Assembly (NCBI GenBank): GCA_035628915.1
Contig: DASPIW010000009.1
Span: 1 to 64,000 of the forward strand
Direction: 5' to 3'
DNA from: JARBUG01 sp035628915
GTDB lineage: Bacteria > Bacillota > Sulfobacillia > Symbiobacteriales > Symbiobacteriaceae
DNA length: 64,000 nucleotides
Position 1 is the first letter of the stretch, and every line of letters starts with the position of its first letter. Of the stretch, positions 16,379 through 23,934 are shown piece by piece. A program made the translations under genes and the position numbers. The notes under the pieces are model-generated. The model did no database searches and had not been told where the DNA came from. It saw nothing but the letters and a program-made list of their open reading frames with translations.

Positions 16379-17029
16379 CTAACTGCCACCAAAACGCCGC
16401 GCACGCCAGATTCCTCGCAGCCTGGCCACTTCACTCTCCGGCAGGTTGACTCCGCCGCCTAACTGGTGCACGTAAATCGCTGTCTCCGCCAGCGACTCGA
16501 GAATCTCCATCTTCATACGCGCCGCTTCCACCGTGCGGCCAACGGTGATCGCCCCGTGGTTGAGCAGCAGCGCCCCGTCGGCGTCCTGCAGGGCTGCTGC
16601 CGCGGCGACGCCCAGTTCCGGCGTGGCCGAAGGGATGAAGGGCACCGTCGCAATGTCGCCCAGCGCGAACAGCGCTTCCGGCAGCGTGTCCACGGGAATG
16701 GGCCGGTGGGCCGCGGCCATGGCACTCGCCTTCACCGGGTGGGCGTGGACGATTGCCCCCACCGCTGGCAGGGCCCGATAGATTGCGGTGTGCATTGCCG
16801 TCTCGGCGGACGGCCGCCCGCTGCCTTCGCGAAGGCGTCCCTCAGGGTCGATGATCAGCAGGTCTTGTGGGCGGAGCCGGCCTTTGGCGGCCCCCGACGG
16901 CGTGATGATGATGCGCTCGGCGTCGAGGCGTGCCGACAGATTACCCGCGGCGCCCGCCATCATGCCCTGCCGGTACAGGTCGCGCCCCGCCCGCACCAGG
17001 GTCCGGCGTAGTTCCTGCTCTAGATCCAT
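16379..17029 (-). CDS. Class II aldolase/adducin family aldolase, probably of the DHAP shunt
   Basis: Zinc-dependent sugar-phosphate aldolase of 216 residues in the fuculose-1-phosphate/ribulose-5-phosphate epimerase family. Seen are NLSARL, the conserved PSAETAMH with the catalytic Glu, metal ligands HAHPVKAS (two His) and LLNHGAITVG (third His). It is the last of four overlapping genes after mtnA and two phosphorylases. Because the operon has no mtnK, mtnW, mtnX or mtnD, the likely reaction is cleavage of 5-methylthioribulose-1-phosphate or 5-deoxyribulose-1-phosphate to DHAP and an aldehyde, as described for Ald2/DrdA. MtnB (dehydratase of the same fold) is the alternative, but its pathway partners are absent here. 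Confidence 0.8.
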   Translation of the reverse strand: MDLEQELRRTLVRAGRDLYRQGMMAGAAGNLSARLDAERIIITPSGAAKGRLRPQDLLIIDPEGRLREGSGRPSAETAMHTAIYRALPAVGAIVHAHPVKASAMAAAHRPIPVDTLPEALFALGDIATVPFIPSATPELGVAAAAALQDADGALLLNHGAITVGRTVEAARMKMEILESLAETAIYVHQLGGGVNLPESEVARLRGIWRARRFGGS

Positions 17030-17691
17030 CGCCGCCAGTCCTCCCCCATCTCCGGTTTGATCTGCGCCATGCTCTGGTCGCAGTTGCAGATCTTGTGATG
17101 CGGCTCGGCCTCCTGCAGGACCGCCAGCAGGTCGGCTTCGCCCACGGACGCCACGGCCGCATAGCAGAGTTCCAACTCACGCGCCAGGTAGGCTTCGGGC
17201 AGCAGCCCGCTGCCCACCAGGTCGGCGCCCCACTGCCGGTACATGCGCAGTTCGGCGGGCGTGGCGTCACGGGGGCCTTCGGCGCATACGTAGACGCCGC
17301 CCCGGAACGCGCGGGCCGTGCGGCGCCGGGCCGCCGCCAGCAGGGCGCCCATCAGGTCCGGGCAGAAGGGCGGATTCAGTTTGATGAAGCCATAGCCCTT
17401 GCCCACGAAGAAAGTGAACGGCCGTAGCTTCGTCTGGTCGATGACGTCCGCCGGCACGACGAGGTCGCCCGGCTCCAGCAAGGGGCTGACGGCCTGAACG
17501 AACTCGGCTGCCAGCACCCGGCGGGCGCCGGCCGCCTTCGCGGCATAGATGAGCGCCCGCGGGTCGGTAGTCGGCGTTCTCACATATAGGCTGCCGGAGC
17601 CGGTCGCCGGGCCGAACGGCGTGGCCGTTGCCTGCAGGCCGCCCGCAGGTGCGAGGGCCGGCGGCACGATATAGATGGTCGCCTCGCTCAT
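17020..17691 (-). CDS. Diverged nucleoside phosphorylase (PNP/MTAP family)
   Basis: Shorter paralogue (223 residues) of the neighbouring phosphorylase. The C-terminal half keeps recognisable family features: YVCAEGPRDATPAELRMYRQWGADLVGSGLLPEAYLARELELCYAAV aligns with the neighbour's AGTEGARLETAAEIR and MTMAPEVFLAAELGLPY. The N-terminal GGT/GGS phosphate loop and the RHG motif of MTAP are missing, and MT is changed to SG at the substrate-binding site. A few His and Cys residues near the C terminus (HHKICNCD) are unusual. It overlaps both neighbours by 4-10 bp. It could be a non-catalytic or altered-specificity partner subunit; this is inference. Confidence 0.65.
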   Translation of the reverse strand: MSEATIYIVPPALAPAGGLQATATPFGPATGSGSLYVRTPTTDPRALIYAAKAAGARRVLAAEFVQAVSPLLEPGDLVVPADVIDQTKLRPFTFFVGKGYGFIKLNPPFCPDLMGALLAAARRRTARAFRGGVYVCAEGPRDATPAELRMYRQWGADLVGSGLLPEAYLARELELCYAAVASVGEADLLAVLQEAEPHHKICNCDQSMAQIKPEMGEDWRRWI

Positions 17692-18431
17692 GCGGCCTTC
17701 TCCTCCTCCAGCAGCTTCAGCATAATCGAAAGCATCAGCGGGCCGACTTCGCTCCCGAAGAGTCGCCGCTCTGGCCCGTCGAACGGCACGCCCGTGGCGT
17801 AGTTCGATATCCAGCAGACCGACCCGTACGGCAGGCCCAGTTCTGCGGCCAGGAAGACTTCGGGCGCCATGGTCATGCCGACGATTTCGGCGCCGGCCTG
17901 GGCCAGGAGCCGGATTTCGGCCGCCGTCTCCAGGCGGGCGCCCTCCGTACCGGCGTAAACCGCCCCGGGCGCCGCCCGGTGCCCGGCAGCGGCCGCGGCC
18001 CGGACCAGGGCCTGGCGCAGTAGCGGGTCGAACAGGTGGCCAGACTCGCCCTGCCGAATCACGGAATGTTCACCGAACGTCTGAATCCGCCCCCGCGTCC
18101 AATCGATGATGTCGCTGACGGCCGCGATGGAGCCGGGCTCCAGCGAGCGGACCAGCGAGCCGGCGCTGTTCCAGCTCAGGATGCGGTTCACCTTCAGCAC
18201 CCTGGCCGCGTGCACATTCGCCCGGTAGTTGATGAACGACGGCGTCACGCCGAGGCGCCCCTGGCCCCCATGCCGGGAGAGGAAGGCGTGCGCCTGCCCG
18301 GCGTATTCAAAGCGCAGTACAGGGCCGGCAGGGCCGAAAGGCGTGTCGATCAGCGTCTCGTCCAGCACAGTGGCGAAGCGCTCGAACTCCAGATGGTAAG
18401 CGGCCGTGCCGCCGATGATCAGCGTGCTCAT
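17688..18431 (-). CDS. mtnP: 5'-methylthioadenosine/5'-deoxyadenosine phosphorylase-like enzyme
   Basis: Purine nucleoside phosphorylase/MTAP family enzyme (247 residues) that would cleave 5'-methylthioadenosine or 5'-deoxyadenosine with phosphate to adenine and the 1-phosphate sugar. Motifs: N-terminal phosphate loop GGTAAYHLE, SRHGGQG (RHG), the block INYRANVHA, WNSAGSL, EGARLETAAEIR, MTMAPEVFLAAELGLPYG and ISNYATGV. The last motif has Asn where MTAP usually has Asp, a PNP-like feature, so substrate range is uncertain. It overlaps the mtnA stop (ATGA) and the following phosphorylase gene. Confidence 0.78.
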   Translation of the reverse strand: MSTLIIGGTAAYHLEFERFATVLDETLIDTPFGPAGPVLRFEYAGQAHAFLSRHGGQGRLGVTPSFINYRANVHAARVLKVNRILSWNSAGSLVRSLEPGSIAAVSDIIDWTRGRIQTFGEHSVIRQGESGHLFDPLLRQALVRAAAAAGHRAAPGAVYAGTEGARLETAAEIRLLAQAGAEIVGMTMAPEVFLAAELGLPYGSVCWISNYATGVPFDGPERRLFGSEVGPLMLSIMLKLLEEEKAA

Positions 18432-19477
18432 TCGGCGGGTTCGGGCGCCCGGAAGTACTGGCTGATATGCCAGGGCGAAAAGAGGCCGCGCTCGGTGGCG
18501 ATGACGCTGACGAACTGCGGCGGCGTGATGTCAAACGCGGGGTAGTAGCCCCGAATGCCTTCGGCGGCGGTGCGGACGCCCCGGCAGTAGAAGATCTCCT
18601 CCGGGTTCCGCTCCTCGATAGGAATCGAGGCGGCATCGGGCCGCTCGGGGTCGGGCCCGTCGTAGCCCAGGACGATGAACGGCACACCGAACTGGTGGGC
18701 CAGCACGGCATACTGGAACGTGCCGATCTTGTTGGAGATGTGGCCATCCAGTGAGATCGAGTCGGCAGCCGTAACATATTTGGTGATCATGCCCCGATAG
18801 AAGAGATACCCCGGCATATTGTCGGTCACCAGCGTGACCGGCACGCCGATCTCCTTAGCCTGCGCCGCCGTGAGGCGGGCGCCCTGCAGGTAGGGCCGCG
18901 TCTCCGTGCAGATCAGTTCGATCTGCTTGTCCGCCTCTACGGCGTAGTAGAGCATGTAGTTGAGGGCCGCTCCGGCAAAGCAGTGGGTCAGGATCCGGTC
19001 GCCGCTCTGCAGCAGGTCGCTGGCGTGGCGGCCGCTGAGGCGGGCGGCGCGGTCGCCGGCGCGCACGTGCCCGTCCACGTAGGCGACCAGTTGAGCCTCC
19101 GCGTCGCGCCCTTCGTCGATGGCCCGGCAGGCCAGGGTCAGCCCGTTGTCCATCAACGGGAAGATATCGCCGGCCGTGGGCCGGGTGGAGCGGAGCCGCC
19201 GGTGCGCCTCCCCCAGGGCCGCCTTGAAGGCGTCCCCCTTCAGGTCGCGGAACTGGCGGGCAGCGAGGGCCAGACCGTAACCGGCGGCATAGGCCAGGGG
19301 CGGACCGCCCTGAATTACCATGTCGACAATGGCCTGCGCCACCTCTTCGTAGGTGCGGCAGGGGACGAAAATGATCTGCTCCGGCAGCTTGCGCCGGTCG
19401 AGCACCTGCACCACGCCGGCTTCGTATTTCAGCGTGTCCGCACGATTGGTCAAAATGGGTAGTACCGCTTTCGCCAT
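18428..19477 (-). CDS. mtnA: Methylthioribose-1-phosphate isomerase (MtnA) family
   Basis: Aldose-ketose isomerase acting on 5-methylthioribose-1-phosphate or 5-deoxyribose-1-phosphate, related to eIF2B subunits. The catalytic Cys lies in ILTHCFAGAALNYML and the catalytic Asp in VTDNMPGYL; ETRPYLQGARLT and NKIGTFQYAVLA are also typical. The usual substrate-binding RGAPAIG is replaced by QGGPPLAY, so this is a diverged member. The ATG at 19477, with AAGGAGATA upstream, gives 349 residues. It is the first gene of the operon mtnA-phosphorylase-phosphorylase-aldolase, with all four genes overlapping. Confidence 0.87.
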   Translation of the reverse strand: MAKAVLPILTNRADTLKYEAGVVQVLDRRKLPEQIIFVPCRTYEEVAQAIVDMVIQGGPPLAYAAGYGLALAARQFRDLKGDAFKAALGEAHRRLRSTRPTAGDIFPLMDNGLTLACRAIDEGRDAEAQLVAYVDGHVRAGDRAARLSGRHASDLLQSGDRILTHCFAGAALNYMLYYAVEADKQIELICTETRPYLQGARLTAAQAKEIGVPVTLVTDNMPGYLFYRGMITKYVTAADSISLDGHISNKIGTFQYAVLAHQFGVPFIVLGYDGPDPERPDAASIPIEERNPEEIFYCRGVRTAAEGIRGYYPAFDITPPQFVSVIATERGLFSPWHISQYFRAPEPAE

Positions 19478-19543
19478 GCGTATCTCCTTCCGTTGCGACA
19501 AACCCGTTCAACATGACTATACCATGCTTGGGAGGTGTTTTCC

Positions 19544-20467
19544 TTGCCCCATCAAGTTGAGGCGATCATGAATCGGGCCCGGGCCGTGCGGCAGCTCATG
19601 CTGGCCGAAATTTCGGCGGCCGCGCCGGCGGAGATGAACCAGAGGCCGGGCAGCCGCTGGTGCGCCCGGGAAGTGCTGATCCACATCGGGAACTGGGAAG
19701 AAGAAGGCGTCCGGTGGCTGCCTTACATGCTGAAGGGTGCGCAGCCGCCCCAGCGGGAGCAGAAGCCGATCGACGAGCTGAACGCCGAGAAGATTGCAGG
19801 GTATGCGGATCTGGATGTGGCCGGTGCGGTGGCCTATCTGGGCCGGATACGGGCGCAACTGGAGGAGCTGGCCGCGCAGATCACAGATGAGCATCTACAG
19901 AATCCGGCCTTCCTGGGCACGCTGCTCATGTGCGCCGACCATGAGCTCGGACATCTGCACCAGGTGCGAGAGGCCCTGGCCGCCGCCCGGGGCCAGGTCA
20001 TTGAGGCCGCCCTCGAGAATCTGCGGTATCACCGGCAGCGGGTGCTGACCCGGCTCAATCTGGAGTTCCGGCCGGTGGATTCGATCACGTGGCGCCCGCC
20101 GGACGGCAAGTGGACGGTTAAGGAGAACCTGATCCATTTGGCAGTATGGGATCGGTTTGCCGCGGGCGTCTTTGCGGCGATTGCCGAGGGGCGGCCGATT
20201 CCGGCGATGCCGTTCCCGGAGGGCGGGCTTGATGAGTGGAACAGGGCGCAGGTAAGTGCCCGGTCGTGGATGAGTCTGGCCGATGTACTCAGTGAGTTCG
20301 GCGCCGCCCGGGAAGCGCTGGAGCTGCAGATGCGGCGCCTGGCGCCGGAGCAGGTGGCCGGGAGTCCGGCGAAGGATTGGCTCTCCTACGGGGAGCACGA
20401 TAAGGAGCATATGATGAAGATCATGGACCGGCTTGCGGGCTGGCGCCAGGCTGCGCAGGCGAAGTGA
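19544..20467 (+). CDS. Protein with two DinB-like metal-binding domains
   Basis: A 307-residue protein made of two DinB/YfiT-type four-helix bundles. Each half has the pattern of a His in helix 2 (EVLIHIGNWEEEG; ENLIHLAVWDRFA) and two more His in helix 4 (ADHELGHLHQVREA; GEHDKEHMMKIMDRL), suggesting two divalent metal sites. Many DinB-superfamily proteins are thiol-dependent S-transferases or damage-inducible proteins, but the activity here is unknown. The TTG at 19544 was chosen because GGAGGTG lies at 19531-19537; the GTG at 19535 is part of that site. It is divergent from mtnA. Confidence 0.75.
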   Translation: MPHQVEAIMNRARAVRQLMLAEISAAAPAEMNQRPGSRWCAREVLIHIGNWEEEGVRWLPYMLKGAQPPQREQKPIDELNAEKIAGYADLDVAGAVAYLGRIRAQLEELAAQITDEHLQNPAFLGTLLMCADHELGHLHQVREALAAARGQVIEAALENLRYHRQRVLTRLNLEFRPVDSITWRPPDGKWTVKENLIHLAVWDRFAAGVFAAIAEGRPIPAMPFPEGGLDEWNRAQVSARSWMSLADVLSEFGAAREALELQMRRLAPEQVAGSPAKDWLSYGEHDKEHMMKIMDRLAGWRQAAQAK

Positions 20468-20785
20468 GCATGCGAGTTTGCTGTGTAGACGCCGCTAAGA
20501 GGGTGAATGGCCGGGGAATCCACCCTGCAGCGCGGGCCGAGTTCTGGGCGGGCTCAACACGAAGTTCCGGAAAGCCTAATCTTTACTCAGAAAGCCGGGC
20601 AGTCGGCTGGCAACAGTTACCGGAGGTGGTGCACCTCCCTGCCTCCGGCGGTACAAAGCGTGAGGCGACACTTGCCAGATGTGGCGGTGTCGCTTGTTGG
20701 ACGTTATGACCCGCGTGTAGCAAGATAGGGTTGACGGAATACCATGGGATTGGTTCGCGACATACGACGAGGGGGCGTACGATAC
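20468..20785. other. Intergenic region with hairpins, no gene seen
   Basis: This 320-bp stretch carries several potential hairpins: GGAGGTG/CACCTCC near 20630 and GCGACAC/GTGTCGC near 20662-20693. The latter may terminate the DinB-like transcript or belong to a leader of the next gene. No ORF with a ribosome binding site was found. Confidence 0.4.
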
Positions 20786-21061
20786 ATGGGTTTTCCGGCA
20801 ATCCCACAACGGACGGCGGCGCAAGTGCGGCTTGACCTCCTGGAATCGATCGCCCTGGAGGAGACCGCCCTGGCGCATCTGATCAATGCCGAAGCGGAAA
20901 AAGTGAAGGCCCTGGCTGACGACCTGCCCAAGCCGTGCACCTTCGAGGAAGCCGCCGAGATGCAGAAGCTGGTGCTGGCCATTTTGCAGGCCGCTCAGCT
21001 CAAGGAACTGATTCTCAACCAGAAGCTGAAGCGGGTCATGGAACTCGACGATCAGCCTTGA
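20786..21061 (+). CDS. Small helical protein with LINAEAEK motif (paralogue 1)
   Basis: A 91-residue, mostly helical protein. The central segment LESIALEETALAHLINAEAEKVKAL followed by a helix with MQKLVLAILQAAQLKELIL closely resembles the next gene product, so the two are tandem paralogues. Similar short proteins with an ALEE-x-AL-x-x-I-x-NAE-x-EK pattern are known to me from other spore-forming Firmicutes as uncharacterised proteins. A spore-coat or exosporium role would be speculation. The ATG at 20786 follows a GAGGGGG sequence; an ATG at 20744 has no ribosome binding site. Confidence 0.65.
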   Translation: MGFPAIPQRTAAQVRLDLLESIALEETALAHLINAEAEKVKALADDLPKPCTFEEAAEMQKLVLAILQAAQLKELILNQKLKRVMELDDQP

Positions 21062-21081
21062 CAGACAGAAGGTGATCCACC

Positions 21082-21579
21082 CTGCCGCGGGAATTTGACC
21101 TGAGCCGGCGGCCGCCGAGTCCTCAGGCCGCCTCCCGGACGAAAGCCGCCGAGCCCCCCCGCAGGCCGCCCACCGTATACAATCCCGAGTCCGACGTCAT
21201 CCGGGCGCCCGACCGGGCCCCGGCCCCGCCGCCGGCCTCCGTGCAGCCCTCTCCCCTGCCGCAGGCGCCGCCGCCGCCGGCCCGGCGGGAAGTGATCAAC
21301 GCCCTCCTGCACGCCATCGCCGTGCGGGAGCTGGCGGTGGCCAGCCTGCTGAACGCCGAGGCGGAAAAAGCGGCGCAGATGGCCCGGACAATGGCCCGGC
21401 CCGAATCCTTTGACGATGTCATCTCCTTTCAGCGCGCCGTGGCCGACCTGATGCAGTCCATGGTCCGGAAAGAGGAAGTGCTGCTCCGCCGGCTGGGCGC
21501 CGTGCTCGCCCTCTGCGAAGCGGAAGGGCGCGACTGCAGCGACCTGCTCGCCGATCTGGATGAACCCCGGGAAGAGTGA
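21082..21579 (+). CDS. Helical protein with Pro-rich N terminus and LLNAEAEK motif (paralogue 2, probable CTG start)
   Basis: The C-terminal 110 residues repeat the pattern of the preceding gene (ALLHAIAVRELAVASLLNAEAEKAAQM, then ISFQRAVADLMQSMVRKEEVLLRRLG). An N-terminal region of about 65 residues is rich in Pro, Ala and Arg. In this frame a TGA lies at 21073-21075, and the only start codon before a late GTG at 21241 is CTG at 21082. That CTG has AGAAGGTGATCC at ideal spacing, so CTG initiation is proposed. Starting at 21241 would still leave the conserved domain intact. It lies 20 bp after paralogue 1 and is probably co-transcribed. Confidence 0.6.
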   Translation: MPREFDLSRRPPSPQAASRTKAAEPPRRPPTVYNPESDVIRAPDRAPAPPPASVQPSPLPQAPPPPARREVINALLHAIAVRELAVASLLNAEAEKAAQMARTMARPESFDDVISFQRAVADLMQSMVRKEEVLLRRLGAVLALCEAEGRDCSDLLADLDEPREE

Positions 21580-21612
21580 AAGCAAGAGCCGCTCAGTTGC
21601 CAGACAAAGTGC

Positions 21613-21645
21613 AACAGCCGGCCTGCGGGATACAGGCCGGCTGTT
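21613..21645. terminator. Bidirectional terminator
   Basis: A perfect 13-bp inverted repeat (AACAGCCGGCCTG / CAGGCCGGCTGTT) with a 7-base loop lies between the convergent paralogue-2 gene and the membrane-anchored protein gene. Confidence 0.8.
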
Positions 21646-21648
21646 ACG

Positions 21649-22227
21649 TTACTTCTTGCGGACGACACCAATCGACTGGCGGTCGCCCCGGGTCGTCACT
21701 TCTTTCCCCAGCAGGGCGGGATCAAGCCCCTGGGCCGCCACCACCCGGAACGTCAGATCACGCTCGTACTGGCTGCCGTCCACGGCCACCAGGTCGCCCA
21801 CAGAGACGGGAGCCGTCGCCCGGCCTTCCGCAAAGTCGGCCACGGCCTTGCCGGCCACCAACAGCCTGGCGCGCGGCGCCGAGCGCGTCGTCTCCAGATG
21901 GACCGTCAGGCTATAGAGCTGCCCGGTCGCCGCCGGTGAAGCAGCAGGGGTCTCCATCGGCGAAGGCAGCAGCGTCAGCGTCTCCGCCTGCGAGAGCTCT
22001 TCCGACAGGGCATAGCCGTCGGTCCCCTCCAACAGGTTCAGCCTGCGCCGCAGGGACGGGTTCATCGCGAGCGTCTGCACCAGCACAACGGCCACCAAAC
22101 CGAGTATCACCAGCTGCATCAGGACGCGCTCCACGCGGTCGGACAGGCGGCGGTGCGTCGCCTCGAACTCCTGCATGTCCGCTTCCTCGGTGCGCGCCCG
22201 GCGCGAGCGCTGCTCTTGTCCTTCCAT
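21649..22227 (-). CDS. Single-pass membrane protein of unknown function
   Basis: A 192-residue protein. A charged, Arg-rich N terminus (about 35 residues) precedes one membrane segment (VLMQLVILGLVAVVLVQTLAM), after which most of the chain should be outside. A Pro/Thr/Ala-rich linker leads to a C-terminal domain of about 90 residues (YSLTVHLETTRS to DRQSIGVVRKK) that looks like beta structure. No catalytic motif was recognised. It starts at ATG after GGGGGTGG and is monocistronic. Confidence 0.65.
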   Translation of the reverse strand: MEGQEQRSRRARTEEADMQEFEATHRRLSDRVERVLMQLVILGLVAVVLVQTLAMNPSLRRRLNLLEGTDGYALSEELSQAETLTLLPSPMETPAASPAATGQLYSLTVHLETTRSAPRARLLVAGKAVADFAEGRATAPVSVGDLVAVDGSQYERDLTFRVVAAQGLDPALLGKEVTTRGDRQSIGVVRKK

Positions 22228-22972
22228 GAGACTGCCACCCCCGGGAATGATTCCCTGGAGCTATCTTATGTCTTGGAAGGACTGGCTATTCATCCCTGCC
22301 CGGCGGCCCCGGACTCCGGACAGAGCCGTTACCTGATCAGGGCACGACTTGGAGGAGTAGATCCGATTGGCCTGGAACTACCATGTGACGTCCTTGAGTA
22401 TCCCATGGCAAAGGCGCGCGTCCCCATGTGCGAGCCGCGCTGATGCCGCATGCTGCTCGTGTTCAGTGCGCGCAAAGGGTTGATGAAGTCATGGCAATCG
22501 GTCTTATGCGGTTTCGGAAGTCTGACAAATGCATGAGCACCCAGGCCTGGCGCGAGACAACCGTCCTGTGCCGCCGACGGCGGGTGTTGCGCACAAGGAG
22601 ACCCCGGCAGTCTTATGCCGCCCTGCATATGTGCGAACGCCCCTCCTCTGCTCCACTTGCGCCCTTCGGAATCGGCGCCAACAGTGTTGACCTTCCGGAT
22701 CAGGGCGCCGCCGAAGCACGGGCAGCCCATGATCGAAGGGGGAGACGGTCGATGGGAGATCGCTGCCCCGCCGCAGTAGGTCCTCCCCGTGGTCTTTCTG
22801 CTGTCTTGATGCGCTCTTGATGCGGTCTTGGTGTCGTCGTAGTATGGTCTTGGTATTGTCTTGGTGTTGTCTCTGTGTGAGCTTACTGCGATCTTTCGCG
22901 GGTACCCTGCATCGGTCCCCCTTGACTGTATCCGTCGCCAGGAGCGAAGCTTGGAAGGATGTGAGCAAAGAG
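22228..22972. other. Long intergenic region upstream of the amphi-Trp gene
   Basis: No supported gene in about 740 bp; overlapping ORFs on both strands lack ribosome binding sites and recognisable products. The right end contains seven degenerate 11-bp tandem repeats (22803-22879). Confidence 0.5.
22803..22879 (+). repeat. Degenerate 11-bp tandem repeats
   Basis: About seven consecutive units of the form YNGTCTTGRTG: CTGTCTTGATG, CGCTCTTGATG, CGGTCTTGGTG, TCGTCGTAGTAT, GGTCTTGGTAT, TGTCTTGGTG, TTGTCTCTGTG. The period is 10-12 bp, close to one helical turn, and the array lies about 95 bp before the amphi-Trp start codon. Confidence 0.6.
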
Positions 22973-23197
22973 ATGGGTGCAAAAAAGGAACGGGACATCG
23001 AGAAGGGCTACCCAAAGGCAGACTTCGTCGCAAAGCTGCGCCGTCTTGCAGACGCAATTGAGAACGGCAAGCACTTTGAGATAAAGGTCGCGGGCGAGCG
23101 AATCTACGTCCCGGTGAGGGCCACTTACACGGTTGAGCATGAACGATCTGCTGACGAAGAAGAGCTCGAGTTCCAGATCAAGTGGGCACGCGGGTAA
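22973..23197 (+). CDS. Amphi-Trp domain-containing protein
   Basis: A 74-residue protein that matches the amphi-Trp domain. A helix FVAKLRRLADAIENGKHFEIKVAGERIYVPVRATYTVEHERS is followed by a run of acidic residues and the amphipathic strand ELEFQIKWARG with the conserved Trp. The function of this small domain is not established. The ATG at 22973 removes an implausible N-terminal extension; a GTG at 22961 is an alternative closer to GGAAGG. It stands alone with a hairpin downstream. Confidence 0.75.
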   Translation: MGAKKERDIEKGYPKADFVAKLRRLADAIENGKHFEIKVAGERIYVPVRATYTVEHERSADEEELEFQIKWARG

Positions 23198-23218
23198 CGA
23201 TCGCAGTCCAAACAGGAC

Positions 23219-23253
23219 AGACAAGCCCTGGGGAGATTCCGGGGCTTGTATCA
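23219..23253 (+). terminator. Hairpin after the amphi-Trp gene
   Basis: ACAAGCCC (23221-23228) pairs with GGGCTTGT (23242-23249) around a partly paired loop, about 20 bp after the stop codon. The T-tract is weak. Confidence 0.5.
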
Positions 23254-23364
23254 TTCCGGAGCGCTCACGCAGTTACAAGTTCTTCTATGATACCTTCGAA
23301 CTATGGTCGAGGATCATCCGTATTTATTGGCGAGCCCCACTCTTCCAGCAAAGGATGATGCCGG

Positions 23365-23889
23365 CTGAACGTCAAACCGGCCCCGGCTGATCAAGGCGCG
23401 ATCAGCAAGGCGCTCGAGGAATTCCTGAAGGCCAAGGACGACGCCCCAACCATTCATAGCGTCGAGCAGCGGCTCGAACTGCATGTGGCCCGCGCCACCG
23501 CCTATGTCCCGAGCTATACCCGCCAAGTCATGGACCGGAACCACGGGGCGCCGGTCATGGCCGTGCACACCCGGACTGACGAGCAAAGCAAGAAAGTCTT
23601 CGTCTACCCCGCGCAGGACCCTGACAGCAAGGCGGCCAGAAAGTTCCGCTCCGACGAGACCATGGGCCCCGCTTACTTCGCCTTCGGCGTGCCGCTGCGC
23701 ACCCTGAAGCTCAAGCTCCAGCCCAGCCGCAGGCTCATTCTCCCCCTCAACATCCTGGAGGTCCCCAATCAGGGCATCGTCTACTGGGCCTCCTTCGCCG
23801 ATATTGAAAAGGAAGTACGTAACGTCGATGCCGCTGCCAAGCAGACCAAGGCCGCGGCAAAGAAAAAGCCCGCCCCGACACAGAAATAA
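23365..23889 (+). CDS. Conserved-looking protein of unknown function (probable CTG start)
   Basis: Protein of about 174 residues with no domain I recognise. The first segment is helical (ISKALEEFLKAKDDA), the middle is a beta-rich domain (AYVPSYTRQVMDRN to YWASFADIEKEV), and the tail is Lys/Ala-rich (AAAKQTKAAAKKKPAPTQK), which might bind nucleic acid. Coding-like sequence extends well upstream of the first GTG (23485). The only start codon that fits is CTG at 23365, with AAAGGATGATG upstream. An ATG at 23358 lies in another frame and ends at once, so a sequencing frameshift near 23385 is the main alternative. Confidence 0.55.
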   Translation: MNVKPAPADQGAISKALEEFLKAKDDAPTIHSVEQRLELHVARATAYVPSYTRQVMDRNHGAPVMAVHTRTDEQSKKVFVYPAQDPDSKAARKFRSDETMGPAYFAFGVPLRTLKLKLQPSRRLILPLNILEVPNQGIVYWASFADIEKEVRNVDAAAKQTKAAAKKKPAPTQK

Positions 23890-23893
23890 GCGA

Positions 23894-23931
23894 CGGCCCC
23901 GGGAGTTCGCATCGGCGAACGCCCGGGGCCG
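23894..23931. terminator. Long bidirectional terminator hairpin
   Basis: CGGCCCCGGG / CCCGGGGCCG enclosing a second stem GTTCGC/GCGAAC lies between two convergent genes, immediately next to the flavoprotein stop codon. Confidence 0.75.
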
Positions 23932-23934
23932 ACC

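Noticed and set aside
20662..20693. Small RNA gene based on the GCGACAC hairpin
   Set aside because: A hairpin is present, but there is no promoter or terminator signal sufficient to call an independent RNA.
22428..22820. 130-residue ORF in the intergenic region before the amphi-Trp gene
   Set aside because: Arg/Ala/Cys-rich composition, no ribosome binding site, no recognisable fold; ORFs on the opposite strand are equally long.
22803..22879. CRISPR array
   Set aside because: Units are 10-12 bp with no spacers and are degenerate, so this is a tandem repeat, not CRISPR; no array was found elsewhere in the window.
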